This document shows, piece after piece, positions 13,501-26,170 of a DNA stretch of 64,000 nucleotides; the first letter of the stretch is position 1; each line of letters opens with the position of its first letter. The DNA is from Erigeron canadensis. Its lineage: Eukaryota; Streptophyta; Magnoliopsida; Asterales; Asteraceae. The translations under genes were made by a program, and so were the position numbers. The notes beneath the pieces are model-generated. The model was not told where the DNA came from. It saw only the letters and a list, made by a program, of their open reading frames with translations, and did no database searches. The stretch spans positions 28,281,516 to 28,345,515 of the forward strand of contig NC_057766.1 in NCBI RefSeq assembly GCF_010389155.1, written 5' to 3'.

Positions 13501-16500
13501 GTTCATTTTTCTCTTGTGTACTTCATTTGCTTGTCTTCATGTATTGAAATCATATTTAGATATAGATTTTGCAAGAACCTTTACTGTTTTAAATGCACGC
13601 TAACGTGGGCCGGAGAAAGTATGTAGTTTATAATGTACTCATTGCCATGAAATAAGTTACCATTAACAACAAAATCAAACTCAAATCTATGATTCATAGA
13701 CATGTGCTTGCAGTTGATTTAGTTCTTTACTTTAAACATGCGTAGTATTTTGGATTTCTTATATTAAACTATTTGTATCGTTGTTTCAGGATTGGGATCT
13801 TGTAGTAACTTTCATTAAGAAAGCTGTTTCATGCTTTTGGGGTCAAGGTAGGCCTTGTCTCAATATACCAACATCGATTACTTCAGTTACTATTTGTACC
13901 AGTTTAAGTTATGTGTGCAGTAGTACTCCTTCTGTTCTCTTTCCTATTTTAAACATTGTAGCAAATCTTAAGTATTTAAAGCTGGTACCTTTACTGATAT
14001 CATTTACTTAGTTTTATAGGTGCTCAAATAAGTGAAACATCGAACATCTGTTAAGTTCTATCTAGTTTCTTTTAAATAATTTTCCCCTAATGATTTTCTA
14101 TTTATGTTAAGCAGACGTCCTGAATAGTTATGGACTTCCAAAAAAGAGGTGCGTGCCACGATGCGATCAGAACTCTACTGTCCTCTTCCCGCCCCAACTA
14201 GAGGTGTCTAGAGAAGAACCAAAGCATATGCCACACAATAAAGATTCATGCAACCTCACTCAACAAACTGCTCTACAATCTGAAGACTATGGACAAGACG
14301 ACTTTGACTATCTGCTTGACAATTCACTAAAGTTTAGTGCCAGATTTTCAGATGATAAATACTTAGAGACCAAGTGCAGTGGGGAGCTGTATGATGAAAA
14401 CACGGACCATCTTTCAGATGCCACGTGGAATGATAACCCTCTGCATACTGGCTGTAGCAAAAACAACAGGTTAGTTGTGAAGAAGCCATCTTCTGTTCGT
14501 TTTAATTTTGATGATGATAGAGAGATCAATGATAATATTATCCGCTCTCGAAGAACTGCTCTACAGTCTGAAGACTCTGGGAAAAAATTGGACTTTGACT
14601 ATCGGTCTGACAACTTGCTAGAATTCAGTGCCAGATCATCAGAAGATATATATTTAGTTACCAAGTGTAGTGGGGAGCTGTCTGATGAAGATATGGACCA
14701 TCTTTCAGATGTTAAGCGGAATCAAAACTCTCATCATACCGGCTGTAGCACAAACAACAGATTACTTGTGAAAAAATCATCTGCTGTTCGCTTTCATTTT
14801 GATGATGGAGAGAAGAGTGACGTTACAAAGTGCTCTCGAAGAACTTCTTTACAATCCAAAGACTATGGAATGGAGTTGGACTTTGACTATCTGCCTGACA
14901 ATTCATTGAAATTTAGTGACAGAACTTCAGCAGATATATATTTAGAGACCAAGTGTAATGGGAAGCTGTTTGATGAAAACATGGATCATCTTTCAGATGC
15001 CAAGTCAAATCAGAAAACTCTGTATACTGGCTGTAGAACAAATAACAAATTAGGTGTGAAAAAACCATCTGCTGTTCGCTTTCATTTTGATGATGATAGA
15101 GATAACACTGACAATATTATGAAGCCATTTCTGAGAAGTTGCTCCTCTCGCATGGATGTGTTGCCTGTCTTTGAAAGACCAAGAGGTGATGATCAGTTCA
15201 GATTTCATGCTGATGCTAAGAAATGTCTCTACGTTAATAATAGAGTTGATAATGAAGAAGCTGATTGTTTTATTCAGTGTTCTAAACCATGGCCCAAAGA
15301 CGATGAAACCGTTTGGTCGCCTCCCAAGAACTCATCCCTTTTGTTAGAAGGGTCATTTGGTTCAGATTTGACTGATGTAGATAGTTTAGTTGAGGATTAC
15401 GGTCATTGGACCAGTCCAGTTGCATCAGTTAAATATTCTAAGTCAAGCCATCGATCTTATAATTGTAATTGGTCAACGATTGGTGAAGAATTGCTTGATG
15501 AGCCTTTATATGATGCGTCTACAAGACACTCCAAACATTGCAGAGATGATGGATTTGACCTTTTTACAAATGAAGAAGGCCAAAAGGATATCTCCAACTT
15601 AGATAACATGAGATATGAATATTCCTGGGAGGATGGCTCATTTCTCAAGGGTCATGTGAGTCACAAAAAGAATATTCGGAACTCTCAAATGGACAGTTTT
15701 TTTCCCCCACAACGCTGTGATGTTCTTTCCGGAACAGAGTGGGCGCATTTTCCTGTAGCCGCATCCCACTCTGCATCATTGTTAGCTTATTCTGATAGGG
15801 GAAAGAGCAAATTAGCTCATCATAGAGTTCAGGATAAGCATCAGAGAAGAAGCTGCTCAGCTCCTCCAATTTACAGAGGGAAGAGGAAGTTTCTTGCCCT
15901 AAATAATTGGATGACTGTTGAATCGGGGAGTTTTCATCACGTGACACTCCATGATTCCCCAACACTGCAAGGTTCTTACTGAACTTGTTTTCTTGCCTTG
16001 ATATGCATCAAACACCTGAAGCTAACTTTTTTTTATTTGTTTGAGGTGCAGAAGCTAATCATCAGAAGCACATCCAGAAGCCTTCAGATATTGATCATTT
16101 GGCACTGGAGGAAGGTTCTGCTAGTGACTTGCTGTCTAAGGCTAGGTAATATCACAATCTAAGTTGTATGCAGTTGATCGAATATGCAGATTTGGTTTCA
16201 TGCTGTGTTTTTTTTTTTTTATTTTCGATTCTAGACTTGATAAGAAGAAAGTTGTTCATAAAGCCGATATTTCAGATTATGAAGTGGCGGCCACCCATTC
16301 CCTTGATGTATCCAATACAAATTCAGGTGTGGCTTTATGCATCACTTGTTTTGAAGGAGGTGTTTGTATTTGGGTTATCTCCTTAAGTGTTTAGACCACT
16401 GAAATTTCAACTCTCCACTATTATTGTAATGATAGAAAATGTGGTGATAGTTTACTAATGGTAGTAGTTACATATCGCTCTCACCCTGTTAGAAAAGTAT

Positions 16501-18679
16501 GCCACAAAGACATTAAGTCAAGAAAAATAAATTAACAATTTTGCATGTATAATAGGATGATTCAAATCTTACTTAATATCTCATTTTTCAGACTTTACTT
16601 TAGAGGAAAATCAAGGTGCATTAGACCTCGGGGGGAAATGGCGGAATGGCTGTCCTTTGACATCAGTTGAGTGATCTGTCAAATCATCTCATTCATATCT
16701 CATTACAGTGGAATAGATAATGTCAAAAAAGATTTATATTATATTCTTTGTTTGTGACAGAGCATACAGAAGCCTCATGACCTTATCAATCAGGACAATA
16801 TACTAGACATATCTTCCGGGCTATTGCATCTCTCTGATGATTCTTTGTTACCCAAGTCTATGAGTAAGAAATGCATGGAGGATTGCAGAGTTCTTCAACA
16901 AGTTGACAGGAAATTTATTCCCGTTGTGGGTGGTGGTATACTCGCTATTATAGACCAAGTATATCAACACTTCTCAGTCTTCAGATTCATTTGCACTGTG
17001 TTTCTATAAATTTGATTTAAAGATTTGACCAATGTAATGGTTGTGTTTGCAGCATGCTGCTGATGAGAGAATACGCCTTGAAGATTTGAGAGAGAAGGTA
17101 AGAAGACACTTCTTGAAATTTCAAATGCTACGTAATATGGTTATATACTTATATGGCCTACATGAACAGCAAACTCTACATTGTAGGTGCTTTCTGGAGA
17201 AACGAAGACAATCACTTATCTGGATGCAGAGCAAGAACTGGTATGATCTATGTATTTTCATCTCGTATCAGTTCTGAGATGTTTTGTGAATTGTGATTGA
17301 TTTGATTTCTTAAATATTTGACACAGGTTTTACCTGAGATTGGGTATCAATTTCTGAGCAACTATTCTGAACAGATCCAGAAATGGGGTTGGATCTGTAA
17401 CTTTCATTCTCAGAGTTCGATGTCCTTTAAAAAGTAATAAAACTTACATACTGCTATCTAAGACAGATTTGTGATGTTTTTTACATGTCTGAAAGCTGGT
17501 TCTTTTCATCTTGTACAGGAACCTGAATTTTTTGCACAACCAGCCACCGGGTGCTACACTCATTGCAGTAAGTCTTGCTTGTAACTCTTTTTACATTTTT
17601 TGCATCAATGATTTTATGATTTTGTGCTCAAGTATGTAGATGCTTATGTAGACATTCTTAACATATTAATGCTTTAAATCCATTAAATAAACTTGGTAAA
17701 TAGGACAAGTAACTGCTCAGTGCCGCCTTCCGCGGGTTTTGAGCCCCAATACCTCGACGGTGTATGGGGGAGGTTAAGATGTAGGCAGACCTTACCTCTA
17801 CCTAAGTAGAGAGGCTGCTTCCAGTTTCTACCTAAATGGTAGAAAAGGCCCTCCAACCTTTGCATGGGATGAGGATCGAACCCTATATATATATCTCTAT
17901 CTTTCGAACAGATTGTCCTGATTTCTATTGGTGAAATATCTCTGTTTTTTTTTTATTTGGTATTCAGGTGCCGTGTATTTTGGGTGTCAATTTAACTGAT
18001 GTGGATCTTCTAGAGTTTCTGCAACAGGTTTGAAATGTAGCATTGCTTATTGTCCCGACTGTCTTTGCGTTATATTCTTGAAGTATTTGATCAATTCTTT
18101 TTATTGTTAAATCCATTCTAATTCTAATCTATATATCAGCTTGCTGATACTGATGGATCTTCAGTAATACCACCAGCTGTTCTTCGGATTCTAAATTCTA
18201 AAGCTTGCAGGGGTATAATCCTCTATATCTTAAAATTTAGCTCCACATCTGTAAAAGTATGATTTTTATTTAGATGTATTAAGGTGTGTAACAGTAAATG
18301 CTCTTACTTTGGTTAATAATTTCATTAATAGGTGCAATCATGTTTGGAGATGCTCTACTCCCTTCAGAATGTTCTCTAATTGTTGAAGAGCTTAAGCAAA
18401 CTTCCATGTGTTTTCAGGTGAGCTGTTAAGATGTTCACCTATACTGTAACCCTTTCAGGTTGCTCTATGTTAAGCGTAATGTGATTTGGTTTGGTTCAGT
18501 GTGCTCATGGTCGGCCAACTACAGCACCCCTCGTGAATCTAGTGGTCTTGCATAAACAGATTGCCAAGCTTGGAAATTGGAGCCATGGATCATCTGTACT
18601 GTGGCATGGACTAAGCCGGCATAGACCAACTCTTGAGCGTGTCGTTCAACGCTTAAGCTCAGAAGGAGCGGAATGCTAG
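10570..18679 (+). CDS. MLH3: DNA mismatch repair protein MLH3
   Basis: MutL homologue that pairs with MLH1 as MutL-gamma, a nuclease acting in meiotic crossover resolution and mismatch repair. I join 24 exons: 10570-10695, 10820-10871, 10963-11010, 11477-11631, 11715-11772, 11984-12041, 12131-12223, 12307-12472, 12550-12565, 12872-13092, 13790-13847, 14115-15971, 16052-16145, 16235-16326, 16592-16665, 16761-16958, 17053-17097, 17187-17240, 17327-17433, 17519-17567, 17968-18027, 18140-18212, 18332-18417 and 18500-18679. The sum is 4020 nt, 1339 aa. GHKL ATPase motifs are present: ELVFNSLDAGATK, DNGCGI and GFRGEAL. The C-terminal endonuclease motif DQHAADERIRLE is at about residues 1121-1132, followed by ACRGAIMFGD and CAHGRPTTAP. 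The central linker exon is enlarged by three 96-residue repeats, so the protein is longer than I would expect for a plant MLH3. Exon 9 is only 16 nt. The donor of exon 15 (GTTGAG) is the weakest junction. Confidence 0.93.
14267..15130 (+). repeat. Three tandem 288-bp coding repeats in MLH3
   Basis: Units at 14267-14554, 14555-14842 and 14843-15130 are each exactly 288 bp (96 codons). Each begins with TALQSED or TSLQSKD, then has FDY..DN.L.FS.R, ETKC.G.L.DE..DHLSD, TGC..NN, VKK.S.VRF.FDD, and ends near a basic pair. They correspond to about residues 402-689. Between-unit divergence is mostly substitutions, with length kept, so the triplication is old enough to diverge but has stayed in frame. 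Confidence 0.92.
17692..17886 (-). mobile_element. Au-like SINE in an MLH3 intron
   Basis: On the minus strand the block starts with a B-box-like GGTTCGATCC near 17870-17880. It continues through a core with GCCTCTCTAC and GGTAAGGTCTGCCTACATCT, typical of Au-type plant SINEs. It sits inside the intron between 17567 and 17968. A related core occurs at 53.8 kb. The tail and target duplication are not clear. Confidence 0.6.
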
Positions 18680-20459
18680 AGGTGTGAAAATCTCTTTAGA
18701 TTAAGTATGTCCTGTTACTCACCTGCAGGTTTAAAGAAATGAATTGATATGATATGTTTGTGCTGTATATACTTGTATGTAACGTTGTTGACTGCAGCTC
18801 TTGAAAGAGTTGTTTTTTCTGATCTGGAATAGGAAGCAGTTGTATATAATTACATGTATCTTGGAAAGTGCTAGAGTTTAGGTTTCCAAATGAATTGAGT
18901 TGGGATCTGAATCCTTCTTTTAGTAGGTTGTTGATTCAAATTGCACACTTAGCTCTTGTTTAGAGGTTAATTGTCATGTTAAGGTGATTGTGATTTCATA
19001 CATTTTAGAAGCCCCTGTACACGTTAGAAAACATGTTTAACACAATGTTTCATGTGGTTTTATTATACTCATATATAACATGATAATGACCTGTCTTTGG
19101 TTTAGTTATGCAGAACAGATTCTTTTAAACCAATAGTTATGAGTTCAAGGCTCCTCAATTGTATATGAGCTTTTGTTGAAGGGTGTACCTTTTTTTTCTT
19201 ACATGCAATGCTAGATGCCGAAAGGGAGAACTATTCCAAAAACAAGAAGACTTCCAATTCCAATTCAGTTTGTCTTGATAGTTTGAATTGAATCACACAA
19301 CCTTATAGAATCACACAACTTTAAATAAAGTTAGATTAAAAAGGCTGTCACTGAGGATCCGTGCGAAAAATCAAGGTCAACAATATAAGGAGTCCATTTT
19401 TTTTTCTTCTTTACAAGACTGGTCGATAGGAGCATTATGGATTGGCTACTTTCTCTAAATTTTTAGTTTAATAAACAAATATAAGACTACACTATGATTG
19501 GTTACTTTTCTTAGCATATCAGCTTTAATAAGCAAATAAAAGCCCGTTACACAAAGAATTTCATTTTCAATTTTCACTCTTCCATAGTTGAAGAAAAAAC
19601 TGTAAGATCATATGCACCACTGCATGCCTTTAAAAATCCAAATAAAATTTATTTTGAATCGTTGAAGTAATGGCAACATATCTGAACTTTATAAATGGTG
19701 CTATAACAATGGTTTATATTTTACAGTAATATGAGTATATTAAAATTCACAGTATACATTTTTATTCAAAGTTAGATTCATTTTGTGAGATACCATCAAC
19801 TTGTATCAAGTTGATTAAGCAATAGGTATTTTCGTAAAGTCTCATTTTGTTCAGTATGACAGATTATATAATTCAATTAAAATCGTTAAGGTCGGTGGGA
19901 TCCATACCTCATACATTATCTTTTTAATTACTTATTTATTATAGTACGATACAATATTGTTTTGCATTTTGTGTTTAAAAAATTGTGAACGAAATATATA
20001 AAAATCTAAAGTATTTTCCATGTGAGATAGAAAAAGAAACTATTTTAGCCGACCAAACTAGAAAAAGACAATAACGCTAAATGCTAGGTGTTTATCATTG
20101 TTACAAAAGTCAAGTACTTTCATATACTAGATTCAAGTCAAAAAGGAAAAAGTAGTCTATTAGTCTTTGATCCAACGGAGCAGATCAATTACGAAGCGCT
20201 TGAGAATCACGCGATAGTCAAGTCTTTTGCTAATTTGGATTAGGTTTTGTCGTTACACAACAACAGTTGTACCGAATTAGACCATCAAATCCGTTTCCTT
20301 TTCTCGCAATCTCCGGATCAAACCTCATTTGTTGCCACATGTCTTCACATCATTGTCTTCGATATCTTGTGTAAATATGGTACCCATCTTTACATGTTGT
20401 ACATTTTAGTCCTTCTAAGTTTCTAATTTTTCTATGGTATTGCTAGTCAATCGGTCATC
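18680..20459. other. MLH3 3' flank and AT-rich spacer
   Basis: The first few hundred bases are the presumed MLH3 3' untranslated region. Beyond about 19.2 kb the sequence is AT-rich without coding signal. I recognise no named element here. Confidence 0.4.
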
Positions 20460-20709
20460 TCTTCACTTCTCTTATATTAATAAAACAAAATTTTTTTCAA
20501 AAGCTATTTTTAGAAAAAGAATGAAATGGCAAGTCCTAATCCTTTGCTAGCACAACTTTTAAAAAAATATGACATCATAATTTTTTGTATTTTTATTTTC
20601 TTATTTCTTTGTTTTACCCTAAACTCAATGTTACTTTCTTTAAATATTTCAAACTTTCATCCTTTTTTTTATTCTCATATAAATAATTTTTAAAATATAT
20701 ATATATATA

Positions 20710-20873
20710 TCTATAACTCTTATAAAGCAATAGTTAACCAAGCATTTTAAAGCCCTTTTGCAATCTAAAACTAATTTCAAAAATTGCCACATAAGATTTT
20801 ATCCTATGTGTCAACTTCATATTTTTCTTTAAATAAATTATATATTTAGAAAACAAATGAACGTATATATGTT

Positions 20874-20913
<40 letters not shown>

Positions 20914-21647
20914 AAGAATCTAAGATCTTCTCATTAGATAAAATGATATCTTATCTTTAGTTTAAAAAATCACGTCTATACCTAATGATATTTCATTATC
21001 TTTTTTATTCAACATTTATATGAGGTTCCTTTCATTTTTTTTATGGTGATTATATGAAAGTTTGCTCAGGCCGTTGGTTAGTTGGAACTCTCATCGCATT
21101 AATCATTAGTGACAATATTTAAAGTTTATAAGTTTTTTTATCACCACTAAATTATATTCATCTTATATGAGTTAAAAGCTTTGTATAATATCATAACTTT
21201 TTGAAAGAGTTATGTTAATTTTTCGTTCATATCACTATGGAAATTATGTACAATTTTTCGTTTAATTCTTTTATCTTTTTTTGAATTTTATGATAATGGT
21301 TAATATAATCTCTTTTTTCTTTTGTTTTTTAACAATACAATTTTTCATTGTGATGATGAGAAAAATATTATGATGGTAGACGAAGATTTAATTCAAAAAA
21401 AGTGTATATAATAACTAGTTTAATGATTGGATAATGAATACGTTATTGCTAATTTAATTAAGTGAAACTAAATAGATTGTTCGTCCATATGTTTTTTTTA
21501 CGATCATTATTGATCCATTCCATTAACTCATTTGTTCACATATTAAGCGTTTCATTAAATGTTTTTTTAAGCAAGTTTAACTCAAATCTCACTTTATTGA
21601 GCACCTTTTTAAAGCAGCCGCACATCGTGCGGGTAAAAAAATCCTAG
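20710..21647 (+). mobile_element. Non-autonomous Helitron
   Basis: The 5' end begins TCTATAACTCTTATAAAGC directly after an A. The 3' end has the hairpin CCGCAC-atc-GTGCGG, then an A-rich spacer, then CTAG (21644-21647) followed by T. Insertion between A and T without target duplication, a TC start and a hairpin-CTAG end are the Helitron signature. No Rep/helicase is encoded in its 938 bp, so it depends on an autonomous partner. It contains a long TA repeat at 20878-20911. Confidence 0.75.
20878..20911. repeat. TA microsatellite
   Basis: About 17 alternating TA units lie inside the Helitron. Confidence 0.85.
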
Positions 21648-21804
21648 TATAATGTATATAATAAATAAATAGTCATCAACATTAACATTAAACCTTTTTT
21701 TTAAATAAAATTTTGAATTTTTCAAGTTTTTTTTTTCTAATATTGATCCGAATTTTCTTCTCAATATTAATGGGAAATGTTCGGGTTAGAACTAATTTAA
21801 CTTT

Positions 21805-21839
21805 AAAAACCTGGGTTGAACCCGGGTTTCATTAACTAG
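21805..21839 (+). mobile_element. Second Helitron 3' end
   Basis: A CCTGGG/CCCGGG inverted repeat is followed by TTTCATTAA and CTAG, then T. This is the same terminal style as the Helitrons at 46.3 and 47.6 kb. The 5' end is not located. It may lie near 20.46 kb, which would make the 20710-21647 element nested within it. Confidence 0.5.
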
Positions 21840-22679
21840 TAGAGGTGTAAAAAAGTATGTTTGAGATTAATTTGGAGTTCCTCTAATGAACGATCTTGAA
21901 GTGGAGCCTCAAACACTAAACTCAATCCTTTATATAATTTCACTTTTATAACTAATATATCTTAAAATTTACTAGAATGGTACCTGTACGTTGCAGCGAT
22001 GTAATGACGGTGGCGTGTGATGGGTGGTGGTGGCATGCGGTGGTAGCGGTAGTGGCGGGATCAAGATTGAAATGGACGGGTAGCACAAATTTTTATTATC
22101 GTTGATCTTATGTTGACATAATGATACCGACTAAATTCTAACGATTTTAAACGTTTTTTTTAATTTTTAATTTTTGGTTATTTTTAATGATTTTTAAGAG
22201 TTTTTTGACACTTTGATAGTTCCCATCTATCATTTAATTGAACAAGTACGTTTTTATGAGTTTTATTAATAGGATAATCTTTAGAAAGTTTAGAATTAGT
22301 TACATTGACGACGTGTATCCCATATTTGTTTGACCCGTAGCACAAATAAAGAATACCTCGTTTTTCAAAAAAGTATTACACTACATAGATCTAGTAGACA
22401 CGTAGCCCGGGTTACCCCTAGCTTGCATGTAGTTCCGCCCATGGGTAGCGGCGATGGTGGCGGCGACGATTAGTGGTGGTGCCAAGTAGTGTAAGTTATT
22501 AAGATGGATCGTTTGATATTGAATGTTGAAAATTGAAAATGCTATTTACTTTATAATATAACATAGATATAGATTATTCTGATATAGAACTATAATTGAA
22601 ATTTTACAAAATAACAACATTTTTTTAAAAATATATATAAAAAAAGGCGAGCTTGAGTCGAGCTAAAGTCTCTAAAAGT

Positions 22680-22800
22680 AGGGATGTGCACCGGTCGAAA
22701 CCCGGACTGACCCACGATGCGCGAAAGCATGAAAAATGGAACTGTGACCCGACCCGTGAAGGTCCGGGTCGGTTCGATTCGGGTCGGATTTCCTTCACAA
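22680..22800. repeat. CCCGAC-rich intergenic repeat
   Basis: The stretch contains several GGGTC/CCCGACCCG words in both orientations. Similar sequence occurs at 62.95-63.06 kb. It has no coding logic. It is probably a dispersed repeat remnant. Confidence 0.4.
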
Positions 22801-22828
22801 TTTTTCTGTTTTTGGCTTCACTCGATGT

Positions 22829-24900
22829 AACACCCATCATTTAAAAATAAGGATTTCCAAAAACGTTCACCTAACTGTGTCAAAGAAAGCAGAACAAACA
22901 TTTAAAAGTCCAAACCAATAAATTCAGTTTGGTTTATTCATTAAATGGTGTTACTTGCCATATCATAGAAACAAGTCTAAATGGAAATCCATCAATTGCC
23001 CAACATTAAACAACCGATCACAAGTCATTACAAGTCTTTAAATACCAAAACATAATTCAAATGTCTAAAAGGAGCAGCCACTATGGGTAAACTATAGTCA
23101 TCTTCAAATGCTATCTACCCATGCCTCGCTCTTTATTCATCAACGATCATAAGCTTGCTAAACCTGAGGGAGCATCATCACATAACGACACATCTTTGCA
23201 TTTATCATCTTTCATGTAGGATAGATCATCCTAAAGGTGCCTAATCATATTTAACATCTTCACATATCACATCTAAACATCTTTTAATTGTAACTTAAGT
23301 CACACCCGACTAGATGGATTAACCTTACGGCTGTCCATCATTGTCATTAAGGAATGGCAAGCCAATCCAGGAGTAATCTGTATGTTCAATGACAAATGGG
23401 GCGGGTCAGACCTCCCGTATTACTCTTCACATCTTTGACTATGTTGCAAGGAGCCACCCGAGCAACCACATCTACGCACCCGCCGGGCAAGGGCAAGTAC
23501 GAGTTAAGCTTAACACTTTCACATCTAAATTACGAGCTTGATTTCACATCTCATATGGTTTAGGTGTTTACAGTACCTAAACAATTTGCACATATACATT
23601 TTTTACGTTTGGGCCCTTAAACGTGCACGTAAGATGGCAACTTAAAGAGTCTAGTGAAGTAGATGATCAAGTCATACAAACATGCACAATATAATACATC
23701 TCAAAACATAGCATATCATTTCGTATCATATCATTTCATTTCATATTACATCCTTTTATATCATAGGGACTGCATATCAGGCCTCAAAGGTCATTTACAT
23801 AGCCTATGTCACCTCCCGTGTATCCCGACTACCCATAAACGATCAAGATATCAAATGAGAACCATCTTTTGTTGAACCCTCAGTGTGTCAAAGTAGTGTA
23901 TCTTACCTTGATACAGCTTACCAACGAGTTAAGAGTATCTTATAGTGCTTGCTAAGTGCTCCCGACAACCTAGAACGAGTATAAGATTGAAATATAAGTT
24001 AAACGAAGCATTTTGTGCAGTCTGGGTATCAGGTGCGTCGCACCTCCTTAGTGGTGCATCGCACCGATCAACTACAAATACTCAGATCAGATACAGGTGC
24101 GTCGTATATCGGTCTTTGATTGAAAATCCATTTTCTCAACCTGGGTTGTGGTGCGTCGCACCACCCATTTGGTGCGTCACACCTGGGGTGCCGACCAACA
24201 ACTCAATTTTTAAACTTGCTCTAAACGATTCCCATTCGATCTCAAACTCTTAGCCCGACCTGGAGACATAAAATTGACCTCTTTGACAACACTTTTGATG
24301 GCTTTAATCCATCAATCAATCCTTTAATCCTTTACAACATAAATCAATCATTGAATCACCCGAAAAACATGAAATCGGTAAACGTTTAATCAATTAACCC
24401 AAACCCAAACCCCATGGCCTGGATTTAATACTCATCTATGACTCATAAGATCAAATTCCAAAGAGAATATTACCTATATTACCTGTAGATGACTTAGGGG
24501 ATTCAAGATCATGACAAAACTTGGACGAAACACCTAGAAACGAAGAGTTTTTGATGATGAATTGCTTTGGGAGGGAGATAGGATCGGCTGGAGGGTGTTT
24601 TTACACATACGATGCAGAAGTTTTGTGACAATTAAGGCTGCCTAATTGCTCACTAACCCTTGGCCATCAACCCATTATGTTACACTTAGGACCCTTCAAC
24701 TTCATAACTTAACTTTATTAGCTTAAATCTCTACCGGGAGTCCTAACACACTAACAAACACCTAATTACTTAACGTTACTTTCATTAAACGTACTAACGA
24801 GCTAAGCTCTAGCTCTAGCTTACTCAAAAGACTTAAAACGAACCTCCGAGCAGAGGCAAGCTCAAGCTTTGAACAATAACTTACAGCCCTAGCTTGGTAC
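22829..24900. mobile_element. LTR-like sequence, probable Ty3/gypsy remnant
   Basis: The stretch begins TGTAACACCC, a common start of plant LTRs. It is more GC-rich than its surroundings and has no long ORF. It includes the palindrome cluster at 24032-24183. No partner LTR, polyprotein or target duplication is visible, so a solo LTR or a truncated copy are both possible, and the right edge is approximate. Confidence 0.35.
24032..24183. repeat. Cluster of GGTGCGTCGCACC palindromes
   Basis: The 13-base near-palindrome GGTGCGTCGCACC occurs exactly at 24032 and 24150. One-base variants are at 24053 and 24171, and a half copy is near 24097. Five copies in about 150 bp form short self-complementary hairpins in an otherwise AT-rich area. 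Confidence 0.85.
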
Positions 24901-25023
24901 TAAATCCACACAATTATGTATTTCAAATGGTCCAATACACATTGTTTGTGTCAAAAATTTAGAACTTCTTTCTAAAGACTTAAGTGAAAAGTTTATGATA
25001 ATATATAAACTATTAAAATATTA

Positions 25024-25065
<42 letters not shown>

Positions 25066-26170
25066 ATATTAAAAGTGTAGCACTTTTCCAGGTTAATTCA
25101 AATGTTAATAGTGAAAATGTTGAGTCTTAATAGTTAATATCATAGATGAGGATTTTCTATGTCACATAAACTTCATTATTTATTGATATTATATAACATT
25201 TTGTGTATTGCTTTGTCTCAGATACTTAAGTTATTACCAGTTTTTTACTTATACAATGAATTTAGTATACAAGCTATGGAGCACTTTGAAACATATTTTT
25301 AAGTCCAATCAAACTATTTATTTTCATTACTCTTCATCAATATTTGAAATAACATTCCCATTGTAGAAGATATCAATCAAACACTTAAGCTACCTTTAAT
25401 AACAATAAAATTTGAGAAACTTGTAGAACAATATATCATTGTCATGAGCATCTTGTAGTAACTAATAAGATCTTGGGCAATAAATTAGAGTGTCAACTTT
25501 ACTTAATAAAAACTCACACATCATTTGTCATAAAACAACGTATAAGTAGACGTCTTTACACGTTAAAAAAAATATAAATTATTCATTTTTCTAACGATAA
25601 ATTTTAACTAATTATTTATCTAATTAAAGACCTTTGATTAATCAAAAATGGTTGAACCTGCATAGATAGAAGGATAATGTCATCCAACTTCCAACCATAA
25701 AAATACGTGTCATCATATATTAGGTAATAATTAAACATTCTTCCATAAACACATATCTCATACCAAGTAAAAAGATTATAAATTTTTTAAAAGGATAAAT
25801 CATTTTCCTTTTTAAAAAGAACTTTTGGAAGTTTCAAAGGACTATATTGCATAAGATCTATAATAATAGGGAGTAAAATGAAACATTTATCTAATCTCCC
25901 GGAAGCTGCCCTTTTCTGAAATTTAACTATTTATTATAATTTAAACTATAAATGTTTGAAAAAAAAAACAGAAGATGCTAAAAGCGTAAAAACAACCGTT
26001 CTGTCACTACTACTACTACTTGTTCTTCTTTACAGCGGTTTTCACTAAGCACACACACAGTTGGCCGGAAATCGGCATTTATCTCCGGCGGCAGATCGAT
26101 CAGATCATCGTTGTTTTTCTAAGTGTATTATAAATTTGATAAATATAATAAATTAATAATAATAATAATA
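24901..26170. other. Spacer and 5' leader of the tomosyn-like gene
   Basis: The spacer has a long TA run at about 25029-25061 and otherwise AT-rich DNA. From about 25990 to the start codon the composition changes to a CT- and ACT-rich leader ending in an AAT trinucleotide run, which fits a transcribed 5' leader. Confidence 0.45.
25029..25061. repeat. TA microsatellite
   Basis: About 16 TA units lie upstream of the tomosyn-like gene. Confidence 0.85.

Noticed and set aside
24032..24183. CRISPR-like array
   Set aside because: The repeats are only 13 bases, spacing is irregular, and the DNA is a plant nuclear sequence.
23945..24253. 102-codon open frame across the palindrome cluster
   Set aside because: The residues come from repeated GGTGCGTCGCACC words. 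There is no protein-like composition or domain.
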